Below are positions 44,988 through 53,514 of a stretch of DNA of 64,000 nucleotides, piece by piece (position 1 is the stretch's first letter; every line of letters begins with the position of its first letter). Where the stretch lies: NCBI RefSeq assembly GCF_020531905.1, contig NZ_JAJAWG010000004.1:169263-233262 (forward strand), in the 5' to 3' direction. A model generated the notes under the pieces. That model saw nothing but the letters and a program-made list of their open reading frames with translations. It was not told the origin of the DNA and did no database searches. The translations under genes and the position numbers were made by a program. This DNA is from Deefgea salmonis (GTDB lineage: Bacteria; Pseudomonadota; Gammaproteobacteria; Burkholderiales; Chitinibacteraceae).

Positions 44988-46162
44988 TGCATATTCCCGG
45001 CCAACTCAAAAATCGGCATATAAAGCAAAAAGACAATGCCCCCAATCAGTATCCCAATCAGTAACATCAAAATCGGCTCGAACAAACGCGTAAACATTTC
45101 AATCGCTCGATCGAGTTCTTCATCACAAAATTGCGCTGCGCGCTCGATCATCGTGGCCAGCTCACCGCTTTGTTCACCAACGCGTAATAGACGTTCCGAT
45201 ACCGGCGTCGTGAGCTGGTATTTGGCGAGCGTATTGGACAGTTGCTGGCCTGATTTAATGTCGATAATCGCTTGTGACAGCGCAAAGCGCATGCTGTTTG
45301 GCAATAATTGTGCCGCCAATTCCAGTGCCGCCACCAAATTCAATCCCCCCGAAAGCAACAGCCCCACGGTGCGATAAAAGCGGGTTAACGCAAATAAGCG
45401 CCGATATTCTTCCAGTCGCGGTAGTTTCCAAAATAGGGTCAGCAAAATCGTTTGAATGGCCTGCGTGCGAAATGCCATCACCATGGCGATCAAACTGGTG
45501 ATGATGAGTAAAAACATCGCTTGGCCGTGTTGATGCACCAAGTCGCCCCACCACAGCATCATTTGCGCGGCGAAAGGCAGGTTTTTCATTGAGGCGTAAA
45601 TTTGGCTAAATTTGGGAATCACATAAAATAGCAAAAACAGCATAATGCTGCCGCCAATGCCAATCACTACCATCGGGTAAATCAAGGAGGCGATGACCTT
45701 TTTTTTGACGGCGCTTAAGCGGGTTTCGTAGTGATGATAGCGTTTTAAGGCATCAGCTAAATGGCCGGTTTTTTCTGCCGATGCCACGCTGGCAATATAC
45801 AGCGGCGGGAATAAATTCGGCATTTGCGCCAATACTTTGGATAAAGGCAGCCCTTGGTATAAGCCTTCGATCATGCTGGTGAGTACAGTGCGGTTTTGGT
45901 CGTGGCTGCTTTTTTCTTTCAGCGTTTCCATCGCTTCAACCAGCGTTAAACCCGCTTCGAGCAATGCAATCAGCTCTTGGGTGAAGAGCGAAACTTGAAA
46001 TTCACTCTTGCCCAAAGACAGGCTGAAGGTGCGTTCAGCCTTAAAACTTACCAATTGCACACCTTGCTCTAATAGCCGAGCGCGCAGGTCGTCCACGTTG
46101 GCCGCATCCAGCGTCATCTCGCGCAGTTGGCCTGCGCTTAAGGCTTTAACTTGATAACGCAT
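44984..46162 (-). CDS. gspF: Inner-membrane platform protein GspF/PilC family
   Basis: 392 aa. Two T2SSF repeats (about 55-180 and 260-385), each with the family pattern ('FTQELIALLEAGLTLVEAMETL' and 'FYRTVGLLLSGGLNLVAALELA'), and three hydrophobic segments near 160-185, 205-230 and 360-385. It is the core membrane component to which GspE binds. It starts 4 bp after gspG and is coupled to gspE. Confidence 0.93.
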   Translation of the reverse strand: MRYQVKALSAGQLREMTLDAANVDDLRARLLEQGVQLVSFKAERTFSLSLGKSEFQVSLFTQELIALLEAGLTLVEAMETLKEKSSHDQNRTVLTSMIEGLYQGLPLSKVLAQMPNLFPPLYIASVASAEKTGHLADALKRYHHYETRLSAVKKKVIASLIYPMVVIGIGGSIMLFLLFYVIPKFSQIYASMKNLPFAAQMMLWWGDLVHQHGQAMFLLIITSLIAMVMAFRTQAIQTILLTLFWKLPRLEEYRRLFALTRFYRTVGLLLSGGLNLVAALELAAQLLPNSMRFALSQAIIDIKSGQQLSNTLAKYQLTTPVSERLLRVGEQSGELATMIERAAQFCDEELDRAIEMFTRLFEPILMLLIGILIGGIVFLLYMPIFELAGNMQ

Positions 46163-46165
46163 GGT

Positions 46166-46594
46166 TTACCAGTAGCTGATATCAGCGTCTTCGCCGCTAC
46201 CACCTGGTTTGCCATCTAAGCCATAACTTTTTAATTCGTAGTCATGACCATTTTCACCCGGAATGGTGTAAATGTATGGCTTGTCCCAAGGATCGTTCGG
46301 GACATCCTTCATCAGGTAAGGCCCGCTCCATTTGCTTTCGTCAGCCGGCTTTTTGGTTAAGCTATTGAGGCCCAATTCAGTGCTTGGGTAGCGGCCAGTG
46401 TCGAGGCGATATTGATCCAATGCCCCAGAGATGGATTTCATTTGGCTGGCTGCAGTTTTGGTTTTGGCTTTGCCGACTTCACCAAACAGTTTGGGGCCGA
46501 CGTAGCCCGCTAGCAGCGCAATAATAAGAAGAACCACGAGTAATTCTAATAATGTGAAGCCGTTATTTTTGCGTAAGAAATAGTGCGTTTTCAT
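46166..46594 (-). CDS. gspG: Major pseudopilin GspG
   Basis: 142 aa from the ATG at 46594. Leader MKTHYFLRKNNG cut before 'FTLLELLVVLLIIALLAGYVGP' with Glu5. The body is textbook GspG: 'AASQMKSISGALDQYRLDTGRYPSTELGL', 'WSGPYLMKDVPNDPWDKPYIY', and the calcium-site end 'YELKSYGLDGKPGGSGEDADISYW'. It is the main building block of the pseudopilus and the first gene of the secretion operon. The clear GspG shows this is a secretion system rather than a pilus, despite the PilMNOP-like platform genes downstream. Confidence 0.95.
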   Translation of the reverse strand: MKTHYFLRKNNGFTLLELLVVLLIIALLAGYVGPKLFGEVGKAKTKTAASQMKSISGALDQYRLDTGRYPSTELGLNSLTKKPADESKWSGPYLMKDVPNDPWDKPYIYTIPGENGHDYELKSYGLDGKPGGSGEDADISYW

Positions 46595-46807
46595 CTTCAA
46601 TCTCGGTTTAAGTTTTATCGTACGAGATACGCTGGATTGATTCCCTGTAGGACAATATGCTAAAGCTTAAAAGCCACTGGAGCAAGGAATTTTACTGGGT
46701 TGTGCGGGCGGTGAAGGCTTGAGTTTGCTTGGTTTGCTGGCTTTTTTGTAGCATTTCATTATTCGTGTAACTTTTGTTTGTTTGGTGTAATTATTATGGA
46801 TTTGGTG

Positions 46808-46838
46808 ATAAAAAAGCCCCACTTAAACAGTGGGGCTC
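46808..46838 (-). terminator. Rho-independent terminator of the chitinase gene
   Basis: On the minus strand AGCCCCACT pairs with AGTGGGGCT (read inverted), followed by TTTTTT, 19 bp after the chitinase stop. Confidence 0.85.
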
Positions 46839-46856
46839 AATCATTACAGCGGTATT

Positions 46857-48830
46857 TTATTTATTGATGTGCGTCATCGCTTCAACCAGTTCACCAGTAG
46901 CGGTATCGCCATCAGCTTCCCAGCTAAAGATCCCGCCTAGGCCCATTTTTTTCGCATAGTCAGCTTTAAGTTTGATATCACGAGGCGTGTCGTAAGACCA
47001 GAACGTTGAGCCATCAAAGCGATAGGTTTGTTGCGTTACTGGGTGAATGTACTCAGTACCTGGTGCATTTTTCAGTACTTTGTAGTCTTCAATACCGGCT
47101 TCATACGTCCCTTTGGCAGCACCGGTTGCCGTTTGATACAGACCGTTGTTGACGTTTTTCACGCCAGTCCAGCCACGGCCATAGAACGGAACGCCAATGT
47201 GGAGTTTCGCCGCTGGTGTGCCACGGGCAATCAGATCTTTTACTGCTGCGTCAGTGTAGTACTTGCTGACTTTGCCAGTTTTAGGATCAACCGTGCGTGG
47301 GCTGGCTGGATCTTGGTACAGGTTTGATTGGAAGTCGGTTGGACCTTGTGCATCCCAACCGCCGTTAAAGTCGTACGACATGATGTTGATCCAGTCGAGG
47401 TATTTGCTGTACTCGGCAGGTTCAGTCGCAGCGATTTTCTCATCGCCGGCACCAATGGCAACGGTTAACAAGTATTTCTTGCCGGTGGTTTTGCTCAACT
47501 CATCCAATTGTTTGCGGAATTCTTGCATCAACAAGGTGTTGTTTTGCTTGTCGGCTGGAGAAACTGTGTTCGTGCCGATACCTTGTACCGCTGGGTATTC
47601 CCAGTCGATATCAATCCCGTCAAACACGCCTTCAGCAGAATTGACGGTTTTGCCTGTGGCTGGATCAACGTAAGAACCACCGGCATTAGAGCCTGAATCG
47701 AATGGAATATTCCCTTTGATCCACACGTCGATACACGAGCTAACTAAAGCTTGGCGTAGTTCTGGCGTTGCTGCAGCTGCAGAGAACCATTTCGACCATG
47801 TCCAGCCGCCCAATGAAATCAAGGTTTTCAGGTTCGGGTTTTTAGCTTTGAGTTTTTTCAGCTGATTTAAATTGCCTTTGAGCGGACCGGCTTTGCCTTG
47901 GCGAGGATCATCCCATTTATCCCAACCGTATTTATCGGCAACGCCGTCCACTGATTCACCAGCACCAAAGCCTTTTTGGTAAACCGCCCATGCATCACCA
48001 CCATCTTGGCCGCCGGCTTCGGCTTTATTAATCGTTGCATCGCAAACATATTTGCCGCCACGGTTGTAGACATTACCGAATGAGTAGTTCAAGAACGTCA
48101 ACTTGGCAGCTTGACCGCTGTCTTGCATGTTTTTCAGGTAGAACTGACGACCGTAAATTGACCATTCAGCAAAATAAGTACCGACTTGTTTCGCACCCGT
48201 TGGTGGCACAGGTGTTGCAGACGTGGTTGGTGTCGCAGTTGGTGTTGCGGTTGGTGTTGCAGTTGGTGTCGCAGTTGGTGTTGCAGTTGGTGTTGCAGTT
48301 GGTGTTGCAGTTGGTGTTGCAGTTGGTGTTGCAGTTGGTGTTGCAGTTGGTGTTGCGGTTGGTGTTGCGGTTGGTGTCGCAGTTGGCGTTGGTGTTGCTG
48401 TGCTCGTGCCACATGCGCCCATGTCTTGCCAAACATCATTGCTGCCTGGCGCGTTGCCTTGTGTCCACCATTTGGCTTTGTAGCTACGGTTGTTGTAGCT
48501 GACTAAGTTACCACCAGTGTAAACGGCGCTTGAATTCCACTCTGCGCTAGTGCATGCGCCTGGTGCAGTGCTTGGTGCGGTCGTTGGCGCGGTGGTTGGA
48601 GCAGTGCTCGGTGCTGTGGTGGGTGCAGTACCGGTTGCTTCCCAAGGGCCCCATTGTTCTGCGCCGGGTACATTACCTTGAGTCCACCATTTTGCTTTGT
48701 ACGTGTTGCCGGCGTAAGTGACAACGGCACCACCAGAGTAGGCGGTTGCGCTATTCCAGGCGTCAGCAGCAAAGGCGCTGATTGAGACAAAGGCAATGGC
48801 TGCTGGGATTGCGGCTAAACGGAAGTTCAT
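46857..48830 (-). CDS. Secreted chitinase, GH18 with two CBM5/12 chitin-binding domains
   Basis: 657 aa from the ATG at 48830 (ribosome-binding site gaggaaa). Signal peptide cleaved near 'AFAADAW'. Two type-3 chitin-binding modules follow ('WNSATAYSGGAVVTYAGNTY' and 'WNSSAVYTGGNLVSYNNRSY', each with 'KAKWWTQGN'), separated by an Ala/Pro/Thr linker. A long (TATP)n linker (about 150-205) leads to the GH18 barrel with the catalytic 'FDGIDIDWEYP' (Glu about 411). It cleaves chitin endo-wise by substrate-assisted catalysis outside the cell. It is coded next to the T2SS-like operon, the likely export route. Family C-terminal 'GGIFSWEADGD' is intact. Confidence 0.96.
   Translation of the reverse strand: MNFRLAAIPAAIAFVSISAFAADAWNSATAYSGGAVVTYAGNTYKAKWWTQGNVPGAEQWGPWEATGTAPTTAPSTAPTTAPTTAPSTAPGACTSAEWNSSAVYTGGNLVSYNNRSYKAKWWTQGNAPGSNDVWQDMGACGTSTATPTPTATPTATPTATPTATPTATPTATPTATPTATPTATPTATPTATPTATPTATPTTSATPVPPTGAKQVGTYFAEWSIYGRQFYLKNMQDSGQAAKLTFLNYSFGNVYNRGGKYVCDATINKAEAGGQDGGDAWAVYQKGFGAGESVDGVADKYGWDKWDDPRQGKAGPLKGNLNQLKKLKAKNPNLKTLISLGGWTWSKWFSAAAATPELRQALVSSCIDVWIKGNIPFDSGSNAGGSYVDPATGKTVNSAEGVFDGIDIDWEYPAVQGIGTNTVSPADKQNNTLLMQEFRKQLDELSKTTGKKYLLTVAIGAGDEKIAATEPAEYSKYLDWINIMSYDFNGGWDAQGPTDFQSNLYQDPASPRTVDPKTGKVSKYYTDAAVKDLIARGTPAAKLHIGVPFYGRGWTGVKNVNNGLYQTATGAAKGTYEAGIEDYKVLKNAPGTEYIHPVTQQTYRFDGSTFWSYDTPRDIKLKADYAKKMGLGGIFSWEADGDTATGELVEAMTHINK
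48229..48384. repeat. In-frame 12-bp tandem repeat coding the TATP linker of the chitinase
   Basis: Thirteen head-to-tail 12-bp units (ggtgttgcagtt and variants with tcg or gcg) coding repeated Thr-Ala-Thr-Pro. Unit changes keep the frame, so only linker length would vary. It is not a CRISPR array. Confidence 0.9.
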
Positions 48831-49409
48831 TTGATATTTCCTCTCATCCATCATTTGTTTGGTAAGAATTTCAATTGCACTGTGAGGTGCATGGTCTTCA
48901 AAACAGGGTTTGACCCGAGTGCACTGCGAGTAGCCCCTGTTTGTTCTTGGTTTTTTGGCTCGTACACTCGGCGCATTGCGACGCTGGATTTTGTTTTGGC
49001 TAATACCAGTCGTTGCACGTAATCTTTGCAGTGAATTGTGGTTGCTTTCACTGTTGTTACGTTTCGTAGCGCTAATTTCTCAAACTACATTTGTCTTGTC
49101 AACTCAGTGAATGGGTTTAAAAACAGTTTAAATTCATAGCCTTAAATGCTGAGTAAGAAAAACAAGGGTGTTTGAAATAAATAAGAGTACATATCATGAA
49201 ATGCTAATTATTGCGTTGCAATGTGGTGCGGGGTGGGTTTGGCTAATGCCTTTGAAATATAAGGATAAATACCAATTTGACTTTTCGTGCACTGTTTTTG
49301 CTCTGGGTTTTCTCGGTAAACCGCGAGCGAAAAAAAAAGACGATCGAGTGATCGTCTTTTTTAAAATCTGTATACAAAAGCTGACATATCGCTCAGCTGT
49401 TGTTTATTT
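48831..49409. other. Intergenic region upstream of chitinase, downstream of sodB
   Basis: No gene. On the minus strand a perfect -35 TTGACA (49102-49097) is followed after 17 bp by a poor -10 GAAATT (49079-49074); if used, the chitinase leader would be about 240 nt long. The sodB terminator is at 49330-49363. An open frame at 49168-49473 on the plus strand runs through that terminator and is not credible. Confidence 0.45.
49330..49363. terminator. Bidirectional Rho-independent terminator near sodB
   Basis: AAGACGATC pairs with GATCGTCTT around loop gagt, A-run before and T-run after, 46 bp past the sodB stop codon. Confidence 0.85.
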
Positions 49410-50003
49410 TTATGCAGCTAAACGTGCTGCAACCACATTCCAGTCAACCAGTTTCCAGAAACCTTCGAGGTAGTTAGGACGGCTGTTGCGGTAATCGATG
49501 TAGTAAGCGTGTTCCCAAACGTCACAGGTCAACAGTGCTGTTTCGCCAGTAGTGAGTGGGGTGCCTGCTGCGCCAGTATTCAAGATATCGAGTGAACCGT
49601 CGGCTTTTTTAACTAGCCAAGTCCAGCCTGAACCAAAGTTGCCGGCTGCTGATGCATTGAAGGCTTTTTTGAATTCATCCAGTGAGCCCCATTTAGCGGC
49701 AATGGCATCAGCCAATGCGCCAGCAGGTGCGCGATCTTCACCAGCTGGGTTCGGTGCAAAGCCAAACCAAAAGAAAGTATGGTTCCAAGTTTGTGCGGCG
49801 TTATTATATAAGCCACCTGCAGGGGCCGTTTTTACAATCTCTTCTAGCGACTTGTTTTCGTTGTCGGTGCCTTTGATGAGGTTGTTCAGGTTGGTAATAT
49901 AAGTTTGGTGATGTTTGCCGTAGTGATAAGACAAAGTTTCAGCTGACATAAATGGCGCTAAAGCGTCTTGTGCGTAAGGCAGTGCAGGAAGTTGATGTTC
50001 CAT
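49410..50003 (-). CDS. sodB: Superoxide dismutase [Fe], SodB
   Basis: 197 aa from the ATG at 50003 (ggag ribosome-binding site). It dismutates superoxide in the cytoplasm. N-terminal '[33 protein letters not shown]' holds the first metal His (H27); then '[15 protein letters not shown]' (second His), and '[17 protein letters not shown]' (Asp and third His). The 'SWTWLV'-type segment reads '[10 protein letters not shown]'. 'FFWFG' and the overall length favour the iron type over manganese, though metal choice cannot be proven from sequence. Confidence 0.95.
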   Translation of the reverse strand: MEHQLPALPYAQDALAPFMSAETLSYHYGKHHQTYITNLNNLIKGTDNENKSLEEIVKTAPAGGLYNNAAQTWNHTFFWFGFAPNPAGEDRAPAGALADAIAAKWGSLDEFKKAFNASAAGNFGSGWTWLVKKADGSLDILNTGAAGTPLTTGETALLTCDVWEHAYYIDYRNSRPNYLEGFWKLVDWNVVAARLAA

Positions 50004-50172
50004 GTGTTTCTCCGGTTGAGGGTGGTATTGACGATATGGCACTGTGGCGTGCTTTTTCAAGAGCTGTCTATATTGTTTCTGCTCGCAAGGGCTCTATGTT
50101 ATCTTTGAAACATAAAGTATGTACGGCTATGGGCTAATTTTTTTAGCTTGGGCGCAATTTAGGATTAAGTTT

Positions 50173-51093
50173 ATGAGTATTTTGTCTTTGATTTTAGCGT
50201 TGCTGTTAGAGCAACTTCGGCCGATTAGTAGCCGTAATCCACTGTATTTGGGTTTTATTCGCACCGCCAATGGCATGGGGCGTAATCTCAATGCGGGTGA
50301 ATATCGCAATGGGGTATATGCCTGGCTGCTTGCTGTGGTGCCGCTGGTGGCGATTACTGCGGGTGGGTATTGGTTTTTGTTGCGGTATAACGTGTTCTTG
50401 GCGATTGCTTGGAATGTGTTGATTTTATATTTTACGATGGGCTTTCGCCAGTTTAGCCATGCCTTCACCAAAATTTCCAAAGCATTGCAGGCCGATGATC
50501 TGAATACTGCGCGCAGCATGCTGGGAGATTGGACAGGGCAATCGACCTCAGAGCTCAATGAAGATGAAGTAGCCCGTTTGACGATTGAGCAAGGGGTGAT
50601 TGATTCTTATCGCTATGTGTTTGGGACGATTTTTTGGTTTGTTGCTTTGGCGTGGATTGCCGGCCCTGCTGGTGCTGTGGCTTACCGTGCGGCGTGTTTA
50701 TTGCAGCAAAAATGGGGTGGGCACGGAGATGTGTTTGGCCGCTTTGCCGATGGCGTGATGGATATTTTGGATTTTATTCCGATTCGTTTGGCGGCGATTT
50801 CATTTGCTGTAGTGGGTAATTTTGAAGATGCAGTTTATTGCTGGCGCTCACAGGCGCAGCAATGGATGGATCAAGATTATGGGATTTTGTTGGCGTCCGC
50901 CGCTGGCGCTTTGGGGGTTCGTTTGGGCGAAGCGTTGCACCAAGATCATACGGTGAAATATCGCCCCGAATTAGGCGTTGGCGAATCGGCTAATCCCGAT
51001 TATTTAGCCAGTGCGGTGGCGCTGGTGTGGCGCGCGGCGATTTTATGGTTGGCGGTGATTTTGTTATTTAGTATTTCTCAATGGGTGGGCTAA
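50173..51093 (+). CDS. CobD/CbiB-family inner-membrane protein
   Basis: 306 aa from the ATG at 50173 (aggatt upstream). Hydrophobic segments at about 1-15, 55-75, 82-100, 155-185 and 285-304. The family pattern is seen in 'LSLILALLLEQLRPISSRNPLYLGF', 'YFTMGFRQFSHAFTKISKALQADDL' and 'RLTIEQGVIDSYRYVFGTIFWF'. Classical CbiB makes adenosylcobinamide in B12 synthesis, but this betaproteobacterial branch is found without other cobalamin genes, as here, and also resembles AmpE. I would not claim a B12 role. The FAH-family gene starts 3 bp after it, so the two form an operon. Confidence 0.75.
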   Translation: MSILSLILALLLEQLRPISSRNPLYLGFIRTANGMGRNLNAGEYRNGVYAWLLAVVPLVAITAGGYWFLLRYNVFLAIAWNVLILYFTMGFRQFSHAFTKISKALQADDLNTARSMLGDWTGQSTSELNEDEVARLTIEQGVIDSYRYVFGTIFWFVALAWIAGPAGAVAYRAACLLQQKWGGHGDVFGRFADGVMDILDFIPIRLAAISFAVVGNFEDAVYCWRSQAQQWMDQDYGILLASAAGALGVRLGEALHQDHTVKYRPELGVGESANPDYLASAVALVWRAAILWLAVILLFSISQWVG

Positions 51094-51096
51094 GCA

Positions 51097-51744
51097 ATGG
51101 CTGAGATTCAATTGGGTGCAACGGCCTGGCGAGTGAACAATATATATTGTGTGGCGCGCAATTTTGTTGCTCATGCTAAAGAAATGGGCTCGGCGATCAC
51201 TGAAGAGCCGATGGTATTTATTAAACCCAATTCAGCGGTGGTGCAACCGGGGGCGGCGTTGGTGTTGCCGTCATGGTCCAATGAGGTGCATCACGAATTA
51301 GAGTTGGTGGTGTTAATTGGCCAAGGCGGCGCGCAGATTGCGAAGGCCGATGCGCTCACGCATATTGCGGGCTACGGTTTGGGCTTGGATTTGACCGCGC
51401 GCGATGTGCAGGCGCTGGCGAAAAAAAATGGCCAGCCATGGACTTTGGCCAAAGGCTTTGATGGTGCTGCGGTGTTGACTGACTTTGTCGCTGCGGACGG
51501 GATTGATCCGACGCAGCAGCAATTTACGCTGACGATTGACGGTGAGCTACGCCAGTCGGCCGACACGCGCTTAATGGCATTTGACGTTGCCACCTTGATT
51601 GCGTGGATTTCCAGTAAGTTTACTTTGCAGCCCGGCGATCTGATTTATACCGGCACCCCAGAAGGGGTGGGGCCGATTCGTTCTGGGCAAACGCTTAATC
51701 TGGCGTGGCCCAATCAGCTTGAACAATCTTTTGCCGTCGCGTAA
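51097..51744 (+). CDS. Fumarylacetoacetate hydrolase family protein
   Basis: 215 aa, the size of the short FAHD1/YcgM type. Starts 'IYCVARNFVAHAKEMG', then 'FIKPNSAVVQPG', 'EVHHELELVVLIG' (metal-binding glutamates), 'GYGLGLDLTARDVQALAKKNGQPWTLAKGFDGAAV' and 'ISSKFTLQPGDLIYTGTPEGVGPI'. Such enzymes hydrolyse acylpyruvates or decarboxylate oxaloacetate with Mg2+. The exact substrate cannot be told from sequence. Second gene of the unit with the CobD-like protein, followed by a clear terminator. Confidence 0.9.
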   Translation: MAEIQLGATAWRVNNIYCVARNFVAHAKEMGSAITEEPMVFIKPNSAVVQPGAALVLPSWSNEVHHELELVVLIGQGGAQIAKADALTHIAGYGLGLDLTARDVQALAKKNGQPWTLAKGFDGAAVLTDFVAADGIDPTQQQFTLTIDGELRQSADTRLMAFDVATLIAWISSKFTLQPGDLIYTGTPEGVGPIRSGQTLNLAWPNQLEQSFAVA

Positions 51745-51770
51745 TTGCCTTAATCGAGCATGCAAAAATA

Positions 51771-51797
51771 AAAAACCCGCAATAGCGGGTTTTTTTA
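51771..51797 (+). terminator. Rho-independent terminator
   Basis: AACCCGC and GCGGGTT pair around AATA, with a run of T after. It is about 30 bp past the stop codon at 51744, and a 49-bp element begins right behind it. Confidence 0.85.
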
Positions 51798-51798
51798 T

Positions 51799-51847
51799 GG
51801 GTATGTCAATCTAAGCTTTTTGACATATTGCTTATAGGACAATACCC
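51799..51847. repeat. 49-bp GGGTAT...ATACCC element
   Basis: GGGTAT at 51799-51804 and ATACCC at 51842-51847. The inner sequence CTAAGCTTTTT matches the nadA-side copy. A nested inverted repeat TATGTCAA/TTGACATA is also present. Located between two convergent genes. Confidence 0.7.
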
Positions 51848-51871
51848 TCGATTATCGACAGTTGCTTGGTC

Positions 51872-51908
51872 GGCGCAGCGAACAAACCAAGCGTTAATAG
51901 ATGCTAGT
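51872..51908 (+). repeat. Dispersed repeat, diverged copy D (overlaps tsaD stop)
   Basis: About 20 of the last 26 bases match copy B, including the shared ctagtc end. The opposite strand of its right end supplies the tsaD stop codon at 51904-51906. Confidence 0.45.
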
Positions 51909-52920
51909 CGGCACTCGCAAGGCTGGCTAAGTCCCAGCGTGGTTTGACAGCAAAAGAGCCGGCAACTTGTCGCTCCTTGAGTCGCTGTGCGCCAGCATAA
52001 GCAATCATCGCGCCATTGTCGGTGCACAATTCAAGTGGCGGATAAAACACCGTAAAGCCGCGTTTTTTGGCGGCATCATCGAATGCAGCACGCAATTGTC
52101 GATTGGCACCCACGCCGCCGGCGATGACCAAACGCTTCATGCCGGTTTGTTTGAGTGCTTTGAGTGACTTTTTAACCAGCACTTCAACAATGGCTTCTTG
52201 GAATGCCGCGCAAATATCGGCCCGAGTTATGTCGTCCAGCGGCGATTGTTGGGTGACTAAATTAAGCACTGCGGTTTTTAAGCCAGAAAAACTCATATCT
52301 AAGTTCGGCGTATGCAGCATGGGCCGTGGCAAAGTAAAGCGCGTTGCGTCGCCGGTATCGGCCAGTTTAGATAGCGCTGGGCCGCCGGGATAACCTAAGC
52401 CAATCAGCTTTGCTGATTTATCAAATGCTTCACCCGCTGCATCATCGACGGTTTCGCCGAGTAGTTCATAGCGCCCAACCCCGTGGACAGCCATCAATTG
52501 CGTGTGGCCACCGGATACTAATAAAGCAATAAAAGGAAACTCTGGCGCAGGGTCGGCCAAGCAAGGCGATAATAAATGCCCTTCTAAGTGATGGACTGCA
52601 ATCGTTGGCTTGCCTAGTGCAAACGCCAGTGCATTGGCAACGGATGCGCCAACCAGTAAAGCGCCAGCAAGACCGGGTCCTGCGGTGTAGGCAATGGCAT
52701 CAATGTCAGCAAGCTGTTTGCCCGCTTGCGCTAAACAACTTTCAGTTAAAGGTAGTACGCGGCGAATATGGTCGCGGGACGCCAATTCAGGCACAACACC
52801 GCCATACTCGCTATGCATGGCGATTTGGGTATGCAGTTGGTGGGCCAACAGGCCTGCTTCGGTGTCATACAGCGCAACGCCAGTTTCGTCGCAAGAAGAT
52901 TCAATGCCTAATACCAGCAT
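51904..52920 (-). CDS. tsaD: tRNA N6-adenosine threonylcarbamoyltransferase TsaD
   Basis: 338 aa, usual length. It transfers the threonylcarbamoyl group to A37 of ANN-decoding tRNAs together with TsaB and TsaE. ASKHA-fold motifs: '[16 protein letters not shown]' at the N-terminus, '[14 protein letters not shown]', metal-binding '[11 protein letters not shown]', '[11 protein letters not shown]', '[20 protein letters not shown]', '[15 protein letters not shown]' and '[12 protein letters not shown]'. Divergent from rpsU, the classic arrangement around the macromolecular-synthesis operon. Confidence 0.97.
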   Translation of the reverse strand: MLVLGIESSCDETGVALYDTEAGLLAHQLHTQIAMHSEYGGVVPELASRDHIRRVLPLTESCLAQAGKQLADIDAIAYTAGPGLAGALLVGASVANALAFALGKPTIAVHHLEGHLLSPCLADPAPEFPFIALLVSGGHTQLMAVHGVGRYELLGETVDDAAGEAFDKSAKLIGLGYPGGPALSKLADTGDATRFTLPRPMLHTPNLDMSFSGLKTAVLNLVTQQSPLDDITRADICAAFQEAIVEVLVKKSLKALKQTGMKRLVIAGGVGANRQLRAAFDDAAKKRGFTVFYPPLELCTDNGAMIAYAGAQRLKERQVAGSFAVKPRWDLASLASAD

Positions 52921-53001
52921 GGCGCACTCATTATTAGATGATCAATCTGCTTATATTAACGGGCAAAGATGCAACACGAAAGGGGCTGATCTCTATTCCT
53001 T

Positions 53002-53030
53002 TTGACAATTCAGAATTTATACCGGATAAT
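53002..53030 (+). promoter_or_regulatory. Strong sigma-70 promoter of the rpsU-yqeY-dnaG-rpoD operon
   Basis: Perfect -35 TTGACA (53002-53007), 17-bp spacer, -10 GATAAT (53025-53030), 66 bp before the rpsU start codon. Confidence 0.8.
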
Positions 53031-53096
53031 CGCACCCTTTCCCGATCTTTGGTCTTTAACGAGGCTAGAGTTTAAAAGTTTACTAGGATTCGACTA

Positions 53097-53309
53097 ATGC
53101 CTTCCGTACGCGTTAAAGAAAACGAACCGTTCGAAGTAGCGATGCGCCGCTTCAAGCGTTCTGTTGAAAAGACTGGCCTCCTCACCGAACTTCGTGCACG
53201 CGAATTCTACGAGAAGCCAACTGCTGAACGTAAACGCAAGCTTGCTGCCGCTGTAAAGCGTCAACACAAGCGTCTGCGTAGCCAACAATTGCCAGCAAAA
53301 CTCTACTAA
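53097..53309 (+). CDS. rpsU: 30S ribosomal protein bS21
   Basis: 70 aa, strongly basic, matches bS21 over its whole length: '[22 protein letters not shown]' then '[26 protein letters not shown]'. It is part of the small ribosomal subunit near the anti-Shine-Dalgarno region and helps translation initiation. First gene of the macromolecular-synthesis operon, followed by an intrinsic terminator that should limit read-through into yqeY-dnaG-rpoD. Confidence 0.98.
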   Translation: MPSVRVKENEPFEVAMRRFKRSVEKTGLLTELRAREFYEKPTAERKRKLAAAVKRQHKRLRSQQLPAKLY

Positions 53310-53336
53310 GAGTTAAGCTAGTTGTTGTTTGTACTT

Positions 53337-53367
53337 AAGGTCGCCTAGGCGGCCTTTTGTTTTTTCT
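53337..53367 (+). terminator. Terminator/attenuator between rpsU and yqeY
   Basis: AAGGTCGCC and GGCGGCCTT pair (one G-T), then TTGTTTTTT. In the same place E. coli has a partial terminator that lowers primase relative to S21. Confidence 0.75.
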
Positions 53368-53514
53368 GCACTTAGCGTTGTCATTACTAAGCGGTGTGAG
53401 TTGATTTTGACGATTTCGGTCCAAATTGAAGCTAAAGAATCGCAAAGCGTGTTGGTCGCGCGGCGTGAAGACGTACAACGTTTTGTTATGACTGCATCAA
53501 ATTAAGGACGTGTG

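Noticed and set aside
48229..48384. Possible CRISPR array
   Set aside because: Units are 12 bp, contiguous, without spacers, and in frame inside a gene; no cas gene is present in the window.
48035..48502. Open frames opposite the chitinase linker
   Set aside because: They are produced by the 12-bp repeat, which has no stop codon in several frames; codon use and the signal peptide support only the minus-strand chitinase.
49168..49473. 101-residue plus-strand frame between chitinase and sodB
   Set aside because: Passes through the sodB terminator and into the sodB coding region on the other strand; no ribosome-binding site.
50173..51093. Cobalamin biosynthesis locus
   Set aside because: Only the CobD/CbiB-like protein is present; its betaproteobacterial branch occurs without B12 genes, so no pathway is claimed.
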